Shown: positions 54,405 to 63,013, numbered from the stretch's first letter. The stretch is DNA of 64,000 bases from Mycobacterium persicum (GCF_002086675.1 NZ_MVIF01000015.1:1-64000); one strand, 5' to 3'. Translations and numbers: made by a program. Notes: generated by a model from the sequence alone, not told the origin.

Positions 54405-54424
54405 GGGGTACGGACGGGGTACGG
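54405..54424 (+). repeat. Right arm-type integrase-site repeat
   Basis: Identical, in the same orientation, to 41749-41768. It lies 44 bases inside the right attachment core, while the left copy lies 144 bases inside the left core; the asymmetry is usual for attP arms. Confidence 0.7.
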
Positions 54425-54468
54425 AGCCACCGAACGACCCCACCCTCAAACAGCATTCGCGCTGGTAG

Positions 54469-54517
54469 ACGTGGAGCCGATGACGGGAATCGAACCCGCG
54501 TATTCAGCTTGGGAAGC
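54469..54517. repeat. Right attachment-site repeat (attR)
   Basis: The 49-base copy of the left repeat. Here it is continuous with the 5' half of the tRNA-Gly gene, so integration restored a complete tRNA whose 3' part is supplied by the element. Confidence 0.92.
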
Positions 54518-54545
54518 TGATGTTCTGCCATTGAACTACATCGGC
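54472..54545 (-). tRNA. tRNA-Gly, anticodon CCC
   Basis: The 74-base minus-strand gene has acceptor stem GCCGATG/CATCGGC, a D-arm (AGTTCAATGGCAGAAC), anticodon stem TCAGC/GCTGA with loop TTCCCAA (anticodon CCC), T-arm CGGGTTCGATTCCCG and encoded CCA. It decodes GGG. It is the integration site of the element; phage L5 likewise uses a tRNA-Gly gene. Confidence 0.95.
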
Positions 54546-54574
54546 GTGGTTGCTTCAGAAGGCTAGCATCCGGG

Positions 54575-55294
54575 TCATTCCATCACTCCCAGGCAGTACA
54601 GGATCAAGAATCCGGCGAAAAACATCACCGCCATCCACGGCCGCTCCGGCGTCTCGTGCGCCTCGACCAGCAACTCCTCGACGACCAGCCACAGCAGCGC
54701 CGCCGCCGCGAAGGCCAACACCAGGGTAAGGACGCTGGCACTCGCGCCGCCGAGTACCAGCGCACCCAGCACCGCCCCCGCCGCGGTGACCAGGCTGACG
54801 CCACCGGTGATCACCGCGGCCCGCATCCGATGCACTCCCGAGCCGGCCAAACGCAGCGCCACCGTCAGCCCAAGAAACAGCACCTCGACCGTCAAGGCGA
54901 TCGCGATGATGACCGCGGTGCGCTTCGACACGGTCGCGCCGGTTGCGACCAGCAACCCGTCGATGAAGAGGTCGACGGCCACCACGGCGAGAAACCCGAT
55001 GGGCAGGACGCCGCCAGACACCTCGACGTCGCCGGCAGCCTCGTCGCCGTCGAAATGCCGCAGCCCGATCAACACCGCGACGCCCGCGCAAAAGCCCACG
55101 ACGATCAGCCACAGCGAACCCCGGGCGCGCAGATCCGGCAATACCTCACCGGCCACTGCCGCCATGACCACCCCCGCGGCGAAATGCTGCACGCCACTGA
55201 CGAGCGCAGGCGACGGGCTCCGCACCACCGCGACCACGCCGCCGATGATCCCGGCGACGACGGGGAAGGCGACCAGGGACGCGGCCGTCGTCAC
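54575..55294 (-). CDS. ZIP family metal transporter
   Basis: A 239-residue membrane protein with seven to eight helices. The ZIP pattern is seen in HFAAGVVMAAVAGEVLPDL and VDLFIDGLLVATG (metal-binding helices IV/V), although the canonical HSxxDG is here DLFIDG. It probably carries zinc or another divalent cation. It is divergent from pcp. It is the first chromosomal gene right of the tRNA. Confidence 0.82.
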   Translation of the reverse strand: MTTAASLVAFPVVAGIIGGVVAVVRSPSPALVSGVQHFAAGVVMAAVAGEVLPDLRARGSLWLIVVGFCAGVAVLIGLRHFDGDEAAGDVEVSGGVLPIGFLAVVAVDLFIDGLLVATGATVSKRTAVIIAIALTVEVLFLGLTVALRLAGSGVHRMRAAVITGGVSLVTAAGAVLGALVLGGASASVLTLVLAFAAAALLWLVVEELLVEAHETPERPWMAVMFFAGFLILYCLGVME

Positions 55295-55372
55295 GATGTT
55301 GATGGCAACCTCCCGGGTCCGGTCGAAAATGTGTCATCGCGCAACCGCGCGAACCGCAGATCAAGGAGCATC

Positions 55373-56041
55373 ATGTCGCAGGTACTGGTCACCGGATTCG
55401 GAGCGTACGGCAACACGCCCGCCAACCCGGCGCAGCTCACCGCCGAGGCGCTGGACGGTCGTGTCATCGCCGGCGCCACGGTGACCGCCCGGATCGTGCC
55501 GAATGTGTTCTTCGAGTCGATCGCCGCAACGCGGCGGGCCATCGCCGACATTCGGCCGCAGGTGGTGGTCATGTTGGGCGAATATCCGGGGCGCGCCATG
55601 ATCACTGTCGAGCGGCTCGCACAAAACATCAACGATTGCGGGCGATACGGGCTTGCCGACAACGCCGGCACGGTTCTGGTGGGAGAGCAGACGGACCCGG
55701 CCGGCCCCGTTGCCTACCATGCGACGGTGCCGATCCACGCCATGGTCGTCGCCATGCGCGAGGCCGGCGTGCCGGCCGACATCTCCGATGCCGCCGGAAC
55801 CTTCGTCTGCAACCACCTGATGTACGGCGTCTTGCACCACATCGCGACGAACGGCCTGCCGATCCGCGCCGGCTGGATTCATCTGCCGTGCCTGCCCAGT
55901 GTTGCCGCCCTAGAACACAACCTCGGCGCTCCGAGCATGTCCGTGGAAACAGCGGTCGCCGGGGTCGCCGCCGGTATCGCGGCAGCCGTTCGACAATTGT
56001 CTGATATCGGCAAGCCCGTCCGGTCTCGATTGCAGATCTGA
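55373..56041 (+). CDS. pcp: Pyrrolidone-carboxylate peptidase (pyroglutamyl peptidase I)
   Basis: A 222-residue cysteine peptidase, the length of M. tuberculosis Pcp (Rv0319). It has the catalytic Glu region (ITVERLAQNIND), Cys in AGTFVCNHLMYG (about 143) and His in AGWIHLPCLP (about 166). It removes N-terminal pyroglutamate from peptides. AAGGAG precedes ATG 55373 by 6 bases. Divergent from the ZIP gene. Confidence 0.94.
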   Translation: MSQVLVTGFGAYGNTPANPAQLTAEALDGRVIAGATVTARIVPNVFFESIAATRRAIADIRPQVVVMLGEYPGRAMITVERLAQNINDCGRYGLADNAGTVLVGEQTDPAGPVAYHATVPIHAMVVAMREAGVPADISDAAGTFVCNHLMYGVLHHIATNGLPIRAGWIHLPCLPSVAALEHNLGAPSMSVETAVAGVAAGIAAAVRQLSDIGKPVRSRLQI

Positions 56042-56158
56042 CATCAGTACTGGTAGCAGTACCTTTGCCGGTGTGATTCGATAAACCGCTGGTTTACGCG
56101 AATAATAATTTCCTATTAGGGGATGTTTATTGTTTCGTGATCTCGTAGAGTGCGTCAG

Positions 56159-56827
56159 GTGGGAAGGCACTCGTTAGCCCGGGAACGGCGAAGGTCGCCA
56201 GCTGTCCTGGCCACTGTCGTGGCCCCTGTCCTTGCCCCAGCTGCTGTGTTCTTCGCGGTGGCCGGAGATGTCGGTCCGTCTGACGCGCGCGTTGTCGACC
56301 CGGGTGAGGGACCCTGCTGCGTGGAGATCGTGGCCGCCACTCCGGCGGCTTTGGTGTCGAGAATGCCTGGTGGCGAGGCTGGCATGGGTTTGGGAGGCGG
56401 TCAGTTCGCTGCGGCATCCCGGTGGCGGGTCGACACCCGGTCCCGGGCGCTGCCGCCGGGGGTTGCGCCAGAGCAGGGTCTTCAGGTCAAGACGATCCTG
56501 GTGGCCCGCAGTATCAGTGCGCTGTTTCCCGAGGTCCACGAGATCGGCGGCGTTCGAGCGGACGCGTTGCGGTGGCACCCCAACGGGTTGGCGCTTGACG
56601 TGATGATTCCGGATCCGGGCAGCGCCGACGGTATTTCACTGGGTAATCAGATCGTCGGCTACGTGTTGCTGCACGCAAGCCGATTCGGCATACAGGATGC
56701 GATTTGGCGGGGCGTTTATTACACGCCCGAAGGCGCACGCAGGTCCGGTGCCGGCCATTACGACCACGTCCACATCACCACTACCGGCGGCGGCTACCCG
56801 ACCGGCGAGGAAATCTACCTGCGCTGA
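56159..56827 (+). CDS. Exported protein with M15/ARB_07466-like C-terminal domain (Rv0320-like)
   Basis: A 222-residue protein starting at GTG 56159 (MGRHSLARERR). A basic N-terminus and hydrophobic segment (VLATVVAPVLAPAAVFFAVAG) indicate export. The C-terminal domain has RWHPNGLALDVMIPD and HYDHVHI, arranged like the zinc site of M15/LAS peptidases. It may act on peptidoglycan or be a non-catalytic relative. It matches Rv0320 in position between pcp and dcd. Confidence 0.82.
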   Translation: MGRHSLARERRRSPAVLATVVAPVLAPAAVFFAVAGDVGPSDARVVDPGEGPCCVEIVAATPAALVSRMPGGEAGMGLGGGQFAAASRWRVDTRSRALPPGVAPEQGLQVKTILVARSISALFPEVHEIGGVRADALRWHPNGLALDVMIPDPGSADGISLGNQIVGYVLLHASRFGIQDAIWRGVYYTPEGARRSGAGHYDHVHITTTGGGYPTGEEIYLR

Positions 56828-56907
56828 GCCTCGCGCCAGCCAACTGAGCCGTGCGCCGCTGAGCCGGCGCCACCCGCTGCGAAGCTACCGGCAGCTACGC
56901 TCGTCGG

Positions 56908-57480
56908 GTGCTGCTCTCTGACCGTGACCTCAGAGCCGAAATCTGCGCCGGGCGGCTGGGCATCGACCCGTTCGACGACAGCCTGGTACAGCCGTCCAGC
57001 GTTGACGTCCGACTCGACTGCCTGTTTCGGGTTTTCAACAACACTCGCTACACCCACATTGATCCGGCCAAGCAACAGGACGAGCTGACCAGCCTGGTGG
57101 AGCCGGCCAAAGGAGATCCGTTCGTCCTACATCCGGGCGAGTTCGTGCTGGCCTCGACATTGGAGCTGTTCAGGCTGCCCGACGATCTCGCCGGACGGCT
57201 GGAAGGCAAGTCGTCGCTCGGCCGGCTGGGATTGCTCACCCACTCCACCGCCGGATTCATCGATCCCGGCTTCAGCGGCCACATCACGCTGGAGCTGTCC
57301 AACGTCGCCAATCTGCCGATCGCTCTGTGGCCGGGAATGAAGATCGGCCAGTTGTGCATTCTGCGATTGACCAGCCCGGCCGAGCACCCGTACGGGAGCA
57401 GCAGCGTCGGATCCAAGTATCAAGGTCAGCGCGGCCCGACGCCGTCGCGTTCCTACGTGAACTTCATACGTTCTACATAG
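56908..57480 (+). CDS. dcd: dCTP deaminase (bifunctional dCTP deaminase/dUTPase)
   Basis: A 190-residue trimeric enzyme, the same length as M. tuberculosis Dcd (Rv0321). Motifs: [25 protein letters not shown] and the active-site region [21 protein letters not shown] with the catalytic Glu. The mycobacterial enzyme both deaminates dCTP and hydrolyses the dUTP product, giving dUMP for thymidylate synthesis. GTG start at 56908. Confidence 0.96.
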   Translation: MLLSDRDLRAEICAGRLGIDPFDDSLVQPSSVDVRLDCLFRVFNNTRYTHIDPAKQQDELTSLVEPAKGDPFVLHPGEFVLASTLELFRLPDDLAGRLEGKSSLGRLGLLTHSTAGFIDPGFSGHITLELSNVANLPIALWPGMKIGQLCILRLTSPAEHPYGSSSVGSKYQGQRGPTPSRSYVNFIRST

Positions 57481-57576
57481 CTTCGGGCCGGCTCCGGGCA
57501 TTGTTTGTGGGACTAACATCTTTTTAGGCGTGTTCTGCTCCAGTCCACCGCCGGTCGCAAAACCTTGGGAGGGGTT

Positions 57577-59136
57577 TTGGACGTTGTACTCGGCATTTCG
57601 ATGGCACCGGCCGCGGTTCGGATGGCGTTGGTCGAAGGCCAAGACGGTGACGGCCTGATCGTCGAAGAAGACACCTTCTCCGTCGGCCCGGACCCATCCA
57701 CCAATAGCGCATCCGACCAGGTGATCGCTGCGATTCTGGGCACCCGGCAGGGCGCGGTCGAGGCCGGCTTGCGGCTTTCCTCCGTCGGCGTGACGTGCCC
57801 CGACGACACATCGGCTGCGGCTCTGCGCGACGCGCTGGCCGCCCACAAGCTCGAAAACGTCATGCTGGTTTCGGCGTTTCTGGCTGCGGCCGCGTTGGGG
57901 CAGGCGGTCGGCGGCGCCGTCGGCTACGAGCGGACGGCGGTGTTGTTCGTCGAACCGGACACGGCGACGTTGGCGGTGGTCGACACCGCCGACGGGGCGG
58001 TCAGCGAGGTGCGCCGGCAGCTGCTTTCCCAGGACGACGACACGGCGGTGGCCGAGGTCGTCGACATGGTCGCCGGCGTCGAGTCGATGCCGTCCCGTCC
58101 CGACGGTGTCTACGTGGTGGGCGCTGACGTCGACATTGCCCTGATCAAGCCCGCGCTCGACGCGGCGACGCCGCTGACGGTACGCGTGCCGGAGGAAGAC
58201 GAGATGGCCCTGGCTCGGGGTGCGGCGCTGGCGTCGGGCAACGCACCGTTGTTCGCTTCCTCCACCGCGGCTCTGGCGTACGCGCAGGATCTGCCCGATC
58301 CCGACCTTCTTCGCGACGAGTTCGTCGCCGACGCCACGCCGGACGACTCCGCCGGCCGCCGGTCGGCCCTGTTGATCGGTAGCGCAGTGGCGGTCATCGC
58401 CATCGCCGCGGTGGTGGCGCTCGAGGTTGCCCTGGCGATCAATATCCGCCCGACCGTCGCCTTGCTGCCCAGGCCCAGCGAGAACCATCTCGTTGCGCCG
58501 ACGGAGCCCGCTCCCGCGCCCACGCAGGTCGCGGCCGCTCCGCAGCCGAGGATCGACCTGCCGCGACCCGCTGCGCCACCCCTAGCCGCGAGCCCGCAAC
58601 CACGGGCTCCATTGCCCGCGGCCTCGGTCCCGGCCGCTCCGGTTCTACCGGCTTTACCGGCCCCGGTGTTGCCGGCTCCGGAGGTTCCAGCTCGGCAGGC
58701 TGCGCCGGCGCGTGATACGGCCGTCGTAGTTCCGCCGGTGTTGCCAATCCTGGTGCCCCCGGTCCTCGCGACTGGTCCCGAGACGCTGCTGCGCCCGCCG
58801 GTGCCCAAGGCGCCGGCGCAAGTGCCGCGGCCCCAACCGCAGGCGCCTGCGCCTCGCGTCGAGGTTCCGGCGTCACCACCGCGGATCGCGAGTCCCGTTC
58901 CTCGTAAGCCGGTCCGACTACCTCCTCCGGTCCTGGCGCCGTCACCCAAACCGGGGCATGGCCCCGGTGGTGGTGGCGGCGGTCGAGGAGGGCTGTTCGG
59001 CGGCGGTCCCGGCGGTAAGGGGCCGGTCGGCGGTAAGGGTCCGGTCGGCGGCAAGGGTCCGGTCGGTGGCGGCGGTAAGGGTCCCTTCGGCGGTGGTGGC
59101 CACGGCGGCTTCGGCGGCGGGCACCGATCCAGATAG
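57577..59136 (+). CDS. DUF7159-type actin-fold membrane protein, paralogue 2
   Basis: A 519-residue protein. TTG 57577 (giving (M)DVVLGISMAPAAVRMALVEG) follows GGGAGGGG within 2 bases; an in-frame TTG at 57565 lies before the ribosome-binding site. Residues 1-250 are the DUF7159-type domain, a transmembrane helix lies near 268-290, then a long Pro/Ala-rich stretch. The C-terminus is Gly-rich with repeated GGKGPV units. The neighbour at 59319 is its closest relative, and a third is at 26544. The function is unknown. Confidence 0.8.
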   Translation: MDVVLGISMAPAAVRMALVEGQDGDGLIVEEDTFSVGPDPSTNSASDQVIAAILGTRQGAVEAGLRLSSVGVTCPDDTSAAALRDALAAHKLENVMLVSAFLAAAALGQAVGGAVGYERTAVLFVEPDTATLAVVDTADGAVSEVRRQLLSQDDDTAVAEVVDMVAGVESMPSRPDGVYVVGADVDIALIKPALDAATPLTVRVPEEDEMALARGAALASGNAPLFASSTAALAYAQDLPDPDLLRDEFVADATPDDSAGRRSALLIGSAVAVIAIAAVVALEVALAINIRPTVALLPRPSENHLVAPTEPAPAPTQVAAAPQPRIDLPRPAAPPLAASPQPRAPLPAASVPAAPVLPALPAPVLPAPEVPARQAAPARDTAVVVPPVLPILVPPVLATGPETLLRPPVPKAPAQVPRPQPQAPAPRVEVPASPPRIASPVPRKPVRLPPPVLAPSPKPGHGPGGGGGGRGGLFGGGPGGKGPVGGKGPVGGKGPVGGGGKGPFGGGGHGGFGGGHRSR

Positions 59137-59318
59137 CAAACTTCGAATAAGCAAGCGCGGGTTACTGGCGCGGCGGACAGTGATTTGTGGTTGTCGCAGC
59201 AAACCAACTCCGAGAGTGATTGCGGGCCGCGAGTAAGATGGGAATACCGGGTTGGGGACCCGGGGCAAGGTTGGCAGTCACGTATCCGCGACGACGCAAA
59301 AGACTATATGGGGGAGCT

Positions 59319-60761
59319 TTGGACACCGTACTTGGTGTGTCGATGGCGCCAACCGCAGTCCGGATGGTGCTGGTTGAAGGCGAAAACGGCGACGGCGCAC
59401 TAGTTGATCAGGACGAGTTCGACGTCTCCGGTGACGGGGACGCGGCGACTGCCAGTGCGGCCCAACAGGTGGTATCGGCGATCCTGGGCACCCGCGAAGG
59501 CGCTTCTGAGGGTGGCTACCAGCTGGCCTCGACGGGTGTGACCTGGCGGGATCCGGCCCAGGCCGCTGCGCTGCGTGAAGCGCTGGCCAACCAGAAGATC
59601 GAGAAGGTGGTGCTGGTCTCGGCATTCTTGGCCGCGGCCGCCCTGGCTCAAGCGGTTGGCAACGAGACCAACTATGCGCACACGGCGCTGCTGTTCATCG
59701 AGCCGGAGACCGCGACCCTTGCGGTGGTCGACAGCGCGGATGGCTCGATCGCCGACATCCAGCGACAGCTGCTTTCCGACGACGACGACACCGCCGTTGC
59801 CCAGTTGACGGAGATGGTCTCGGCCGCCGAAAGCCTGGAGACACATCCGGACGCCATATTCGTCGTCGGCTCCGGTATCGACATCCCGATGATCAAGCCG
59901 GCGTTGGAGACCGCGACCGCGCTTCCGGTGACCGCGGCCGAGGAGCCCGATACTGCGCTGGCCCGAGGCGCGGCACTGGCCTCGGCTAATACCCCCCTTT
60001 TCGTGTCGTCGACGGCCGCGCTGGCCTACGCACAAGATCCCGGTACCGGCGCCCTGGATCCGAACCGGCTCGATGCCGCCTACTTCAACGACGTCTCCGA
60101 CAGCGTGCAAACCGGCGAGGGGCCGTTGGCTTACAGCGCCGTCCCGGACAGCGTCGTCGCCGACAGTGCGGTGCCCGATGATCAGCCGGAGCGCAAGCCG
60201 TTCCCGCTGCTCGCGAGCATCGTGACGTCGATCTTCGTCATCGGCGTTGCGGCCCTTGCGCTTTCGTTGGCCGTCAGCATCCGGTCGTCAACCGATGTAA
60301 AGCCCGACCCCGGCCATAACGTCGTGACACCGTCGGCGCCGGCACCGGCAGCTCACGCTCCCGCGCCGACACCGCAAGCTCCCCCGCCGACACCCCAAGC
60401 ACCGGCACCTCAGGCTCCTGCTCCGCAGCAGCCCGCACCGGCTCCCCAGGCTCCGGCTCCGGCGCCGGCCCCCCAGGCTCCGGCACCGGCTCCCCGGGCT
60501 CCAGCGCCCGCTCCGGCTCCGATTCCGGTGGCTCCCGCGCCCGCGCCGGCACCGGCGCCGGCCGCTCCCGCCCCGGCACCGGTGCCCATTCCGGTGCCCG
60601 TGCAGATACCGGTGCCCCCGATCTTTGGTCCCGGCGGTGGGGGCGGCTTCCCGGGCGGCGGCGATGACGACGATCATGGCGGCGGCCGCGGCGGCGGCCG
60701 CGGTGGCGGCCACGGGCACGGTCGCGGCGGTTTCAACATCCCGTTTATCCCCGGCCTCTGA
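59319..60761 (+). CDS. DUF7159-type actin-fold membrane protein, paralogue 3
   Basis: A 480-residue protein. TTG 59319 (giving (M)DTVLGVSMAPTAVRMVLVEG) lies just after GGGGGAG. The N-terminal domain is close to the paralogues at 26544 and 57577; a transmembrane helix lies near 305-325 (SIVTSIFVIGVAALALSLAV), then Pro/Ala repeats (APAPQAPAP) and a Gly/His-rich tail with DDDDHGGG, ending FNIPFIPGL. The His/Asp-rich tail might bind metal. The frame is open upstream to 59220, but homology starts at the TTG. Confidence 0.8.
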   Translation: MDTVLGVSMAPTAVRMVLVEGENGDGALVDQDEFDVSGDGDAATASAAQQVVSAILGTREGASEGGYQLASTGVTWRDPAQAAALREALANQKIEKVVLVSAFLAAAALAQAVGNETNYAHTALLFIEPETATLAVVDSADGSIADIQRQLLSDDDDTAVAQLTEMVSAAESLETHPDAIFVVGSGIDIPMIKPALETATALPVTAAEEPDTALARGAALASANTPLFVSSTAALAYAQDPGTGALDPNRLDAAYFNDVSDSVQTGEGPLAYSAVPDSVVADSAVPDDQPERKPFPLLASIVTSIFVIGVAALALSLAVSIRSSTDVKPDPGHNVVTPSAPAPAAHAPAPTPQAPPPTPQAPAPQAPAPQQPAPAPQAPAPAPAPQAPAPAPRAPAPAPAPIPVAPAPAPAPAPAAPAPAPVPIPVPVQIPVPPIFGPGGGGGFPGGGDDDDHGGGRGGGRGGGHGHGRGGFNIPFIPGL

Positions 60762-60837
60762 TTTCGCCGGGTAGCTGTCACCTGTCGTTCAGCGCCACGA
60801 TGTGGTCTGCTCATCGCGGGCACCTACACACGGTGGT

Positions 60838-62187
60838 GTGAGATGTACCGTCTTCGGCACCGGTTACCTGGGTGCCACCCACGCCGTCGGAATGGCGGAA
60901 TTGGGACACGAGGTCCTGGGGGTGGATATCGATCCCGGCAAGGTTGCCAAATTGGCCGGCGGCGATATTCCATTCTACGAGCCCGGTTTGCGAAAGCTGT
61001 TGACCGACAATCTGACTGCTGGCCGGCTGCAATTCACCACCGACTACGACCTGGCCGCCGACTTCGCCGACGTGCACTTCCTCGGCGTCGGCACACCGCA
61101 GAAGAGAGGCGAATACGGCGCGGACCTCCGTCACGTGCACTCCGTCATCGACGCGCTGGTGCCGCGTCTGAGCAGGGCGTCGGTCCTCATCGGCAAGTCG
61201 ACGGTCCCGGTGGGTACTGCTGCCGAACTGGGGCGCCGGGCCGCGGCCCTGAGTCCCCGGAATGCGACCGTCGAAGTCGCGTGGAATCCGGAATTCCTGC
61301 GCGAGGGATTCGCGGTCCAGGACACGTTGCACCCGGACCGCATAGTCCTTGGCGTACAGGATGATTCGACGCGGGCAGAGGCGGCGGTTCGCGAGCTGTA
61401 CGGCCCGCTGCTGCAGGCGGGCGTGCCGTTTCTGGTGACTGACCTGCAGACCGCCGAGCTGGTCAAGGTATCTGCGAATGCCTTTCTGGCAACCAAGATC
61501 TCGTTCATCAATGCGATTTCGGAGGTGTGCGAGGCCGCAGCCGCCGACGTCAGCCTGCTGGCCGACGCGCTCGGGTACGACCCGCGCATCGGACGCCAAT
61601 GCCTCACCGCCGGTTTGGGTTTCGGAGGCGGATGCCTGCCCAAGGACATCCGCGCATTCATGGCTCGCGCCGGCGAACTCGGCGCCAACCAGGCACTGAC
61701 GTTCCTGCGCGAAGTAGACAGCATCAACATGCGCCGGCGCACTCGCATGGTCGAGCTGGCCGCAATAGCGTGCGGCGGTTCGCTGCTGGGCGCCAACATC
61801 GCGGTGCTCGGCGCGGCGTTCAAGCCCGAATCCGACGACGTGCGAGATTCGCCGGCACTCAACGTCGCGGGCCAGCTGCAGCTCAACGGTGCCGCGGTCA
61901 ACGTGTACGACCCGAAGGCCCTCGACAATGCGCATCGAGTGTTCCCCACCCTGAACTACGCGGTCTCGGTTGCGGAGGCATGCGAGCGCGCCGACGCCGT
62001 GCTGGTGCTCACCGAATGGCGTGAGTTCGTCGACCTGGACCCCGACGACCTGGCCGACAGGGTGCGGGCCCGTGTCATTGTCGACGGTCGCAATTGCCTC
62101 GACGTCTCCCGGTGGGAGCGCTCGGGCTGGCGGGTGTTCCGCCTCGGTGCCCGGCTGCCGATGGGTGACACTCAGAACGGCGCTTGA
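60838..62187 (+). CDS. udgA: UDP-glucose 6-dehydrogenase
   Basis: A 449-residue NAD-dependent enzyme matching UdgA (Rv0322). The Rossmann motif is VFGTGYLGATHA (residues 5-16), the substrate region includes GKSTVPVGTA, and the catalytic Cys is in GFGGGCLPKD (about 264). It oxidises UDP-glucose to UDP-glucuronate for polysaccharide synthesis. GTG 60838 reproduces the known N-terminus MRCTVFGTG. Confidence 0.95.
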   Translation: MRCTVFGTGYLGATHAVGMAELGHEVLGVDIDPGKVAKLAGGDIPFYEPGLRKLLTDNLTAGRLQFTTDYDLAADFADVHFLGVGTPQKRGEYGADLRHVHSVIDALVPRLSRASVLIGKSTVPVGTAAELGRRAAALSPRNATVEVAWNPEFLREGFAVQDTLHPDRIVLGVQDDSTRAEAAVRELYGPLLQAGVPFLVTDLQTAELVKVSANAFLATKISFINAISEVCEAAAADVSLLADALGYDPRIGRQCLTAGLGFGGGCLPKDIRAFMARAGELGANQALTFLREVDSINMRRRTRMVELAAIACGGSLLGANIAVLGAAFKPESDDVRDSPALNVAGQLQLNGAAVNVYDPKALDNAHRVFPTLNYAVSVAEACERADAVLVLTEWREFVDLDPDDLADRVRARVIVDGRNCLDVSRWERSGWRVFRLGARLPMGDTQNGA

Positions 62188-62274
62188 GCCAGATCGCCGG
62201 TTCCTCGCGGTGACCGCCGTGGCCGGTGCGTGCGGATCAACCGTCGCCGCGTATTATGCAGTTCCAATGAACGA

Positions 62275-62292
62275 TGGAATATCAGTATTCCA
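62275..62292. promoter_or_regulatory. Palindromic operator before the ArsR/rhodanese gene
   Basis: TGGAATATCAGTATTCCA has perfect 7-base arms (TGGAATA/TATTCCA) around TCAG. It ends 20 bases before the regulator start, overlapping the likely promoter (TATTAT at 62252). ArsR-type repressors commonly autoregulate through such imperfect AT-rich palindromes. Confidence 0.65.
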
Positions 62293-62312
62293 CTGAGTCT
62301 TGGAGCAGCTGA

Positions 62313-62990
62313 ATGGCCGGACAGTCGAATCGCAAGGCGGCGCTACTGGAGCAGATCGCGCGGGTGGGCAAGGCGCTGGGTAACGGCCGGCGTTTGCAGA
62401 CCCTCGACCTACTCGCCCAGGGTGAACGCACGGTCGAGGCGATCGCGACTGCGACCGGGATGAACCTGACTACGGCATCCGCAAATCTGCAGGCGCTCAA
62501 GAGCGGCGGCCTGGTCGAGGCTCGTCGCGACGGGACCCGCCAGTACTACCGGCTCGCCGGGGACGACGTGGCGAGGCTGTTCGCGTTGGTGCAAGTCGTC
62601 GCCGATGAGCATCTGGCGGACGTGGCAGTCGCGGCCGCCGCAGTGTTGGGCTCACCCGAGGATGCGATCACCCGCGAAGAGCTGCTGCGCCGGCAGAACT
62701 CCGGCCAGGTAACGCTTGTCGATGTGCGACCGCACGAGGAATACCGGGCCGGCCATATCCCGGGCGCCATCAATATCCCGGTAGCCGAGCTGGCCGATCG
62801 GCTCGCCGAACTTCCGGCCGACTGCGACATCGTCGCCTACTGCCGTGGTGCCTATTGCGTCATGGCCCCCGACGCAATCCGTATTGCTCGCGGCGCGGGC
62901 CGCGCGGCGATGCGTCTCGACGACGGAATGCTCGAATGGCGGTTGGCCGGACTGCCGGTGGCCGAAGGGGCGGCAGTCCGAAGCCCATAG
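62313..62990 (+). CDS. ArsR-type regulator with rhodanese domain (Rv0324-like)
   Basis: A 225-residue two-domain protein. Residues 1-95 are an ArsR winged helix (GNGRRLQTLDLLAQGERTVEAI, TTASANLQALKSGGLVEAR). Residues 115-218 are a rhodanese domain with DVRPHEEYRAGHIPGAINIP and active-site loop YCRGAYCVM with the catalytic Cys. It presumably senses sulfur species or redox state. The length matches Rv0324. A palindromic operator lies upstream. Confidence 0.92.
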   Translation: MAGQSNRKAALLEQIARVGKALGNGRRLQTLDLLAQGERTVEAIATATGMNLTTASANLQALKSGGLVEARRDGTRQYYRLAGDDVARLFALVQVVADEHLADVAVAAAAVLGSPEDAITREELLRRQNSGQVTLVDVRPHEEYRAGHIPGAINIPVAELADRLAELPADCDIVAYCRGAYCVMAPDAIRIARGAGRAAMRLDDGMLEWRLAGLPVAEGAAVRSP

Positions 62991-63013
62991 CGCTGCCCCG
63001 ACATTGATGCGGA

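Larger units (their letters stand above)
41605..54517. mobile_element. ~12.9-kb tRNA-Gly-integrated element, probable capsid-encoding phage satellite
   Basis: Bounded by the 49-bp repeats and carrying, left to right: a membrane-anchored cargo protein; a minus-strand capsid operon; a plus-strand cluster with excisionase-like proteins, Prim-Pol/helicase, iteron-like repeats, serine recombinase and tyrosine integrase; and a minus-strand restriction-modification pair. No portal, large terminase, protease, tail or lysis genes are recognisable, so it cannot make a full virion alone. Conjugation genes are also absent. Interpretation as a phage satellite or reduced prophage is inference. Confidence 0.8.

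Noticed and set aside
41605..54517. Complete prophage
   Set aside because: No portal, large terminase, tail, lysis or protease gene is recognisable in 12.9 kb.
41605..54517. Integrative conjugative element
   Set aside because: No relaxase, FtsK/Tra translocase or type IV genes are visible; the capsid gene argues for phage ancestry.
60350..60600. Tandem DNA repeats (GCTCCGGC-type)
   Set aside because: They encode the Pro/Ala-rich stalk of a DUF7159-type protein; low-complexity coding sequence rather than a separate element.
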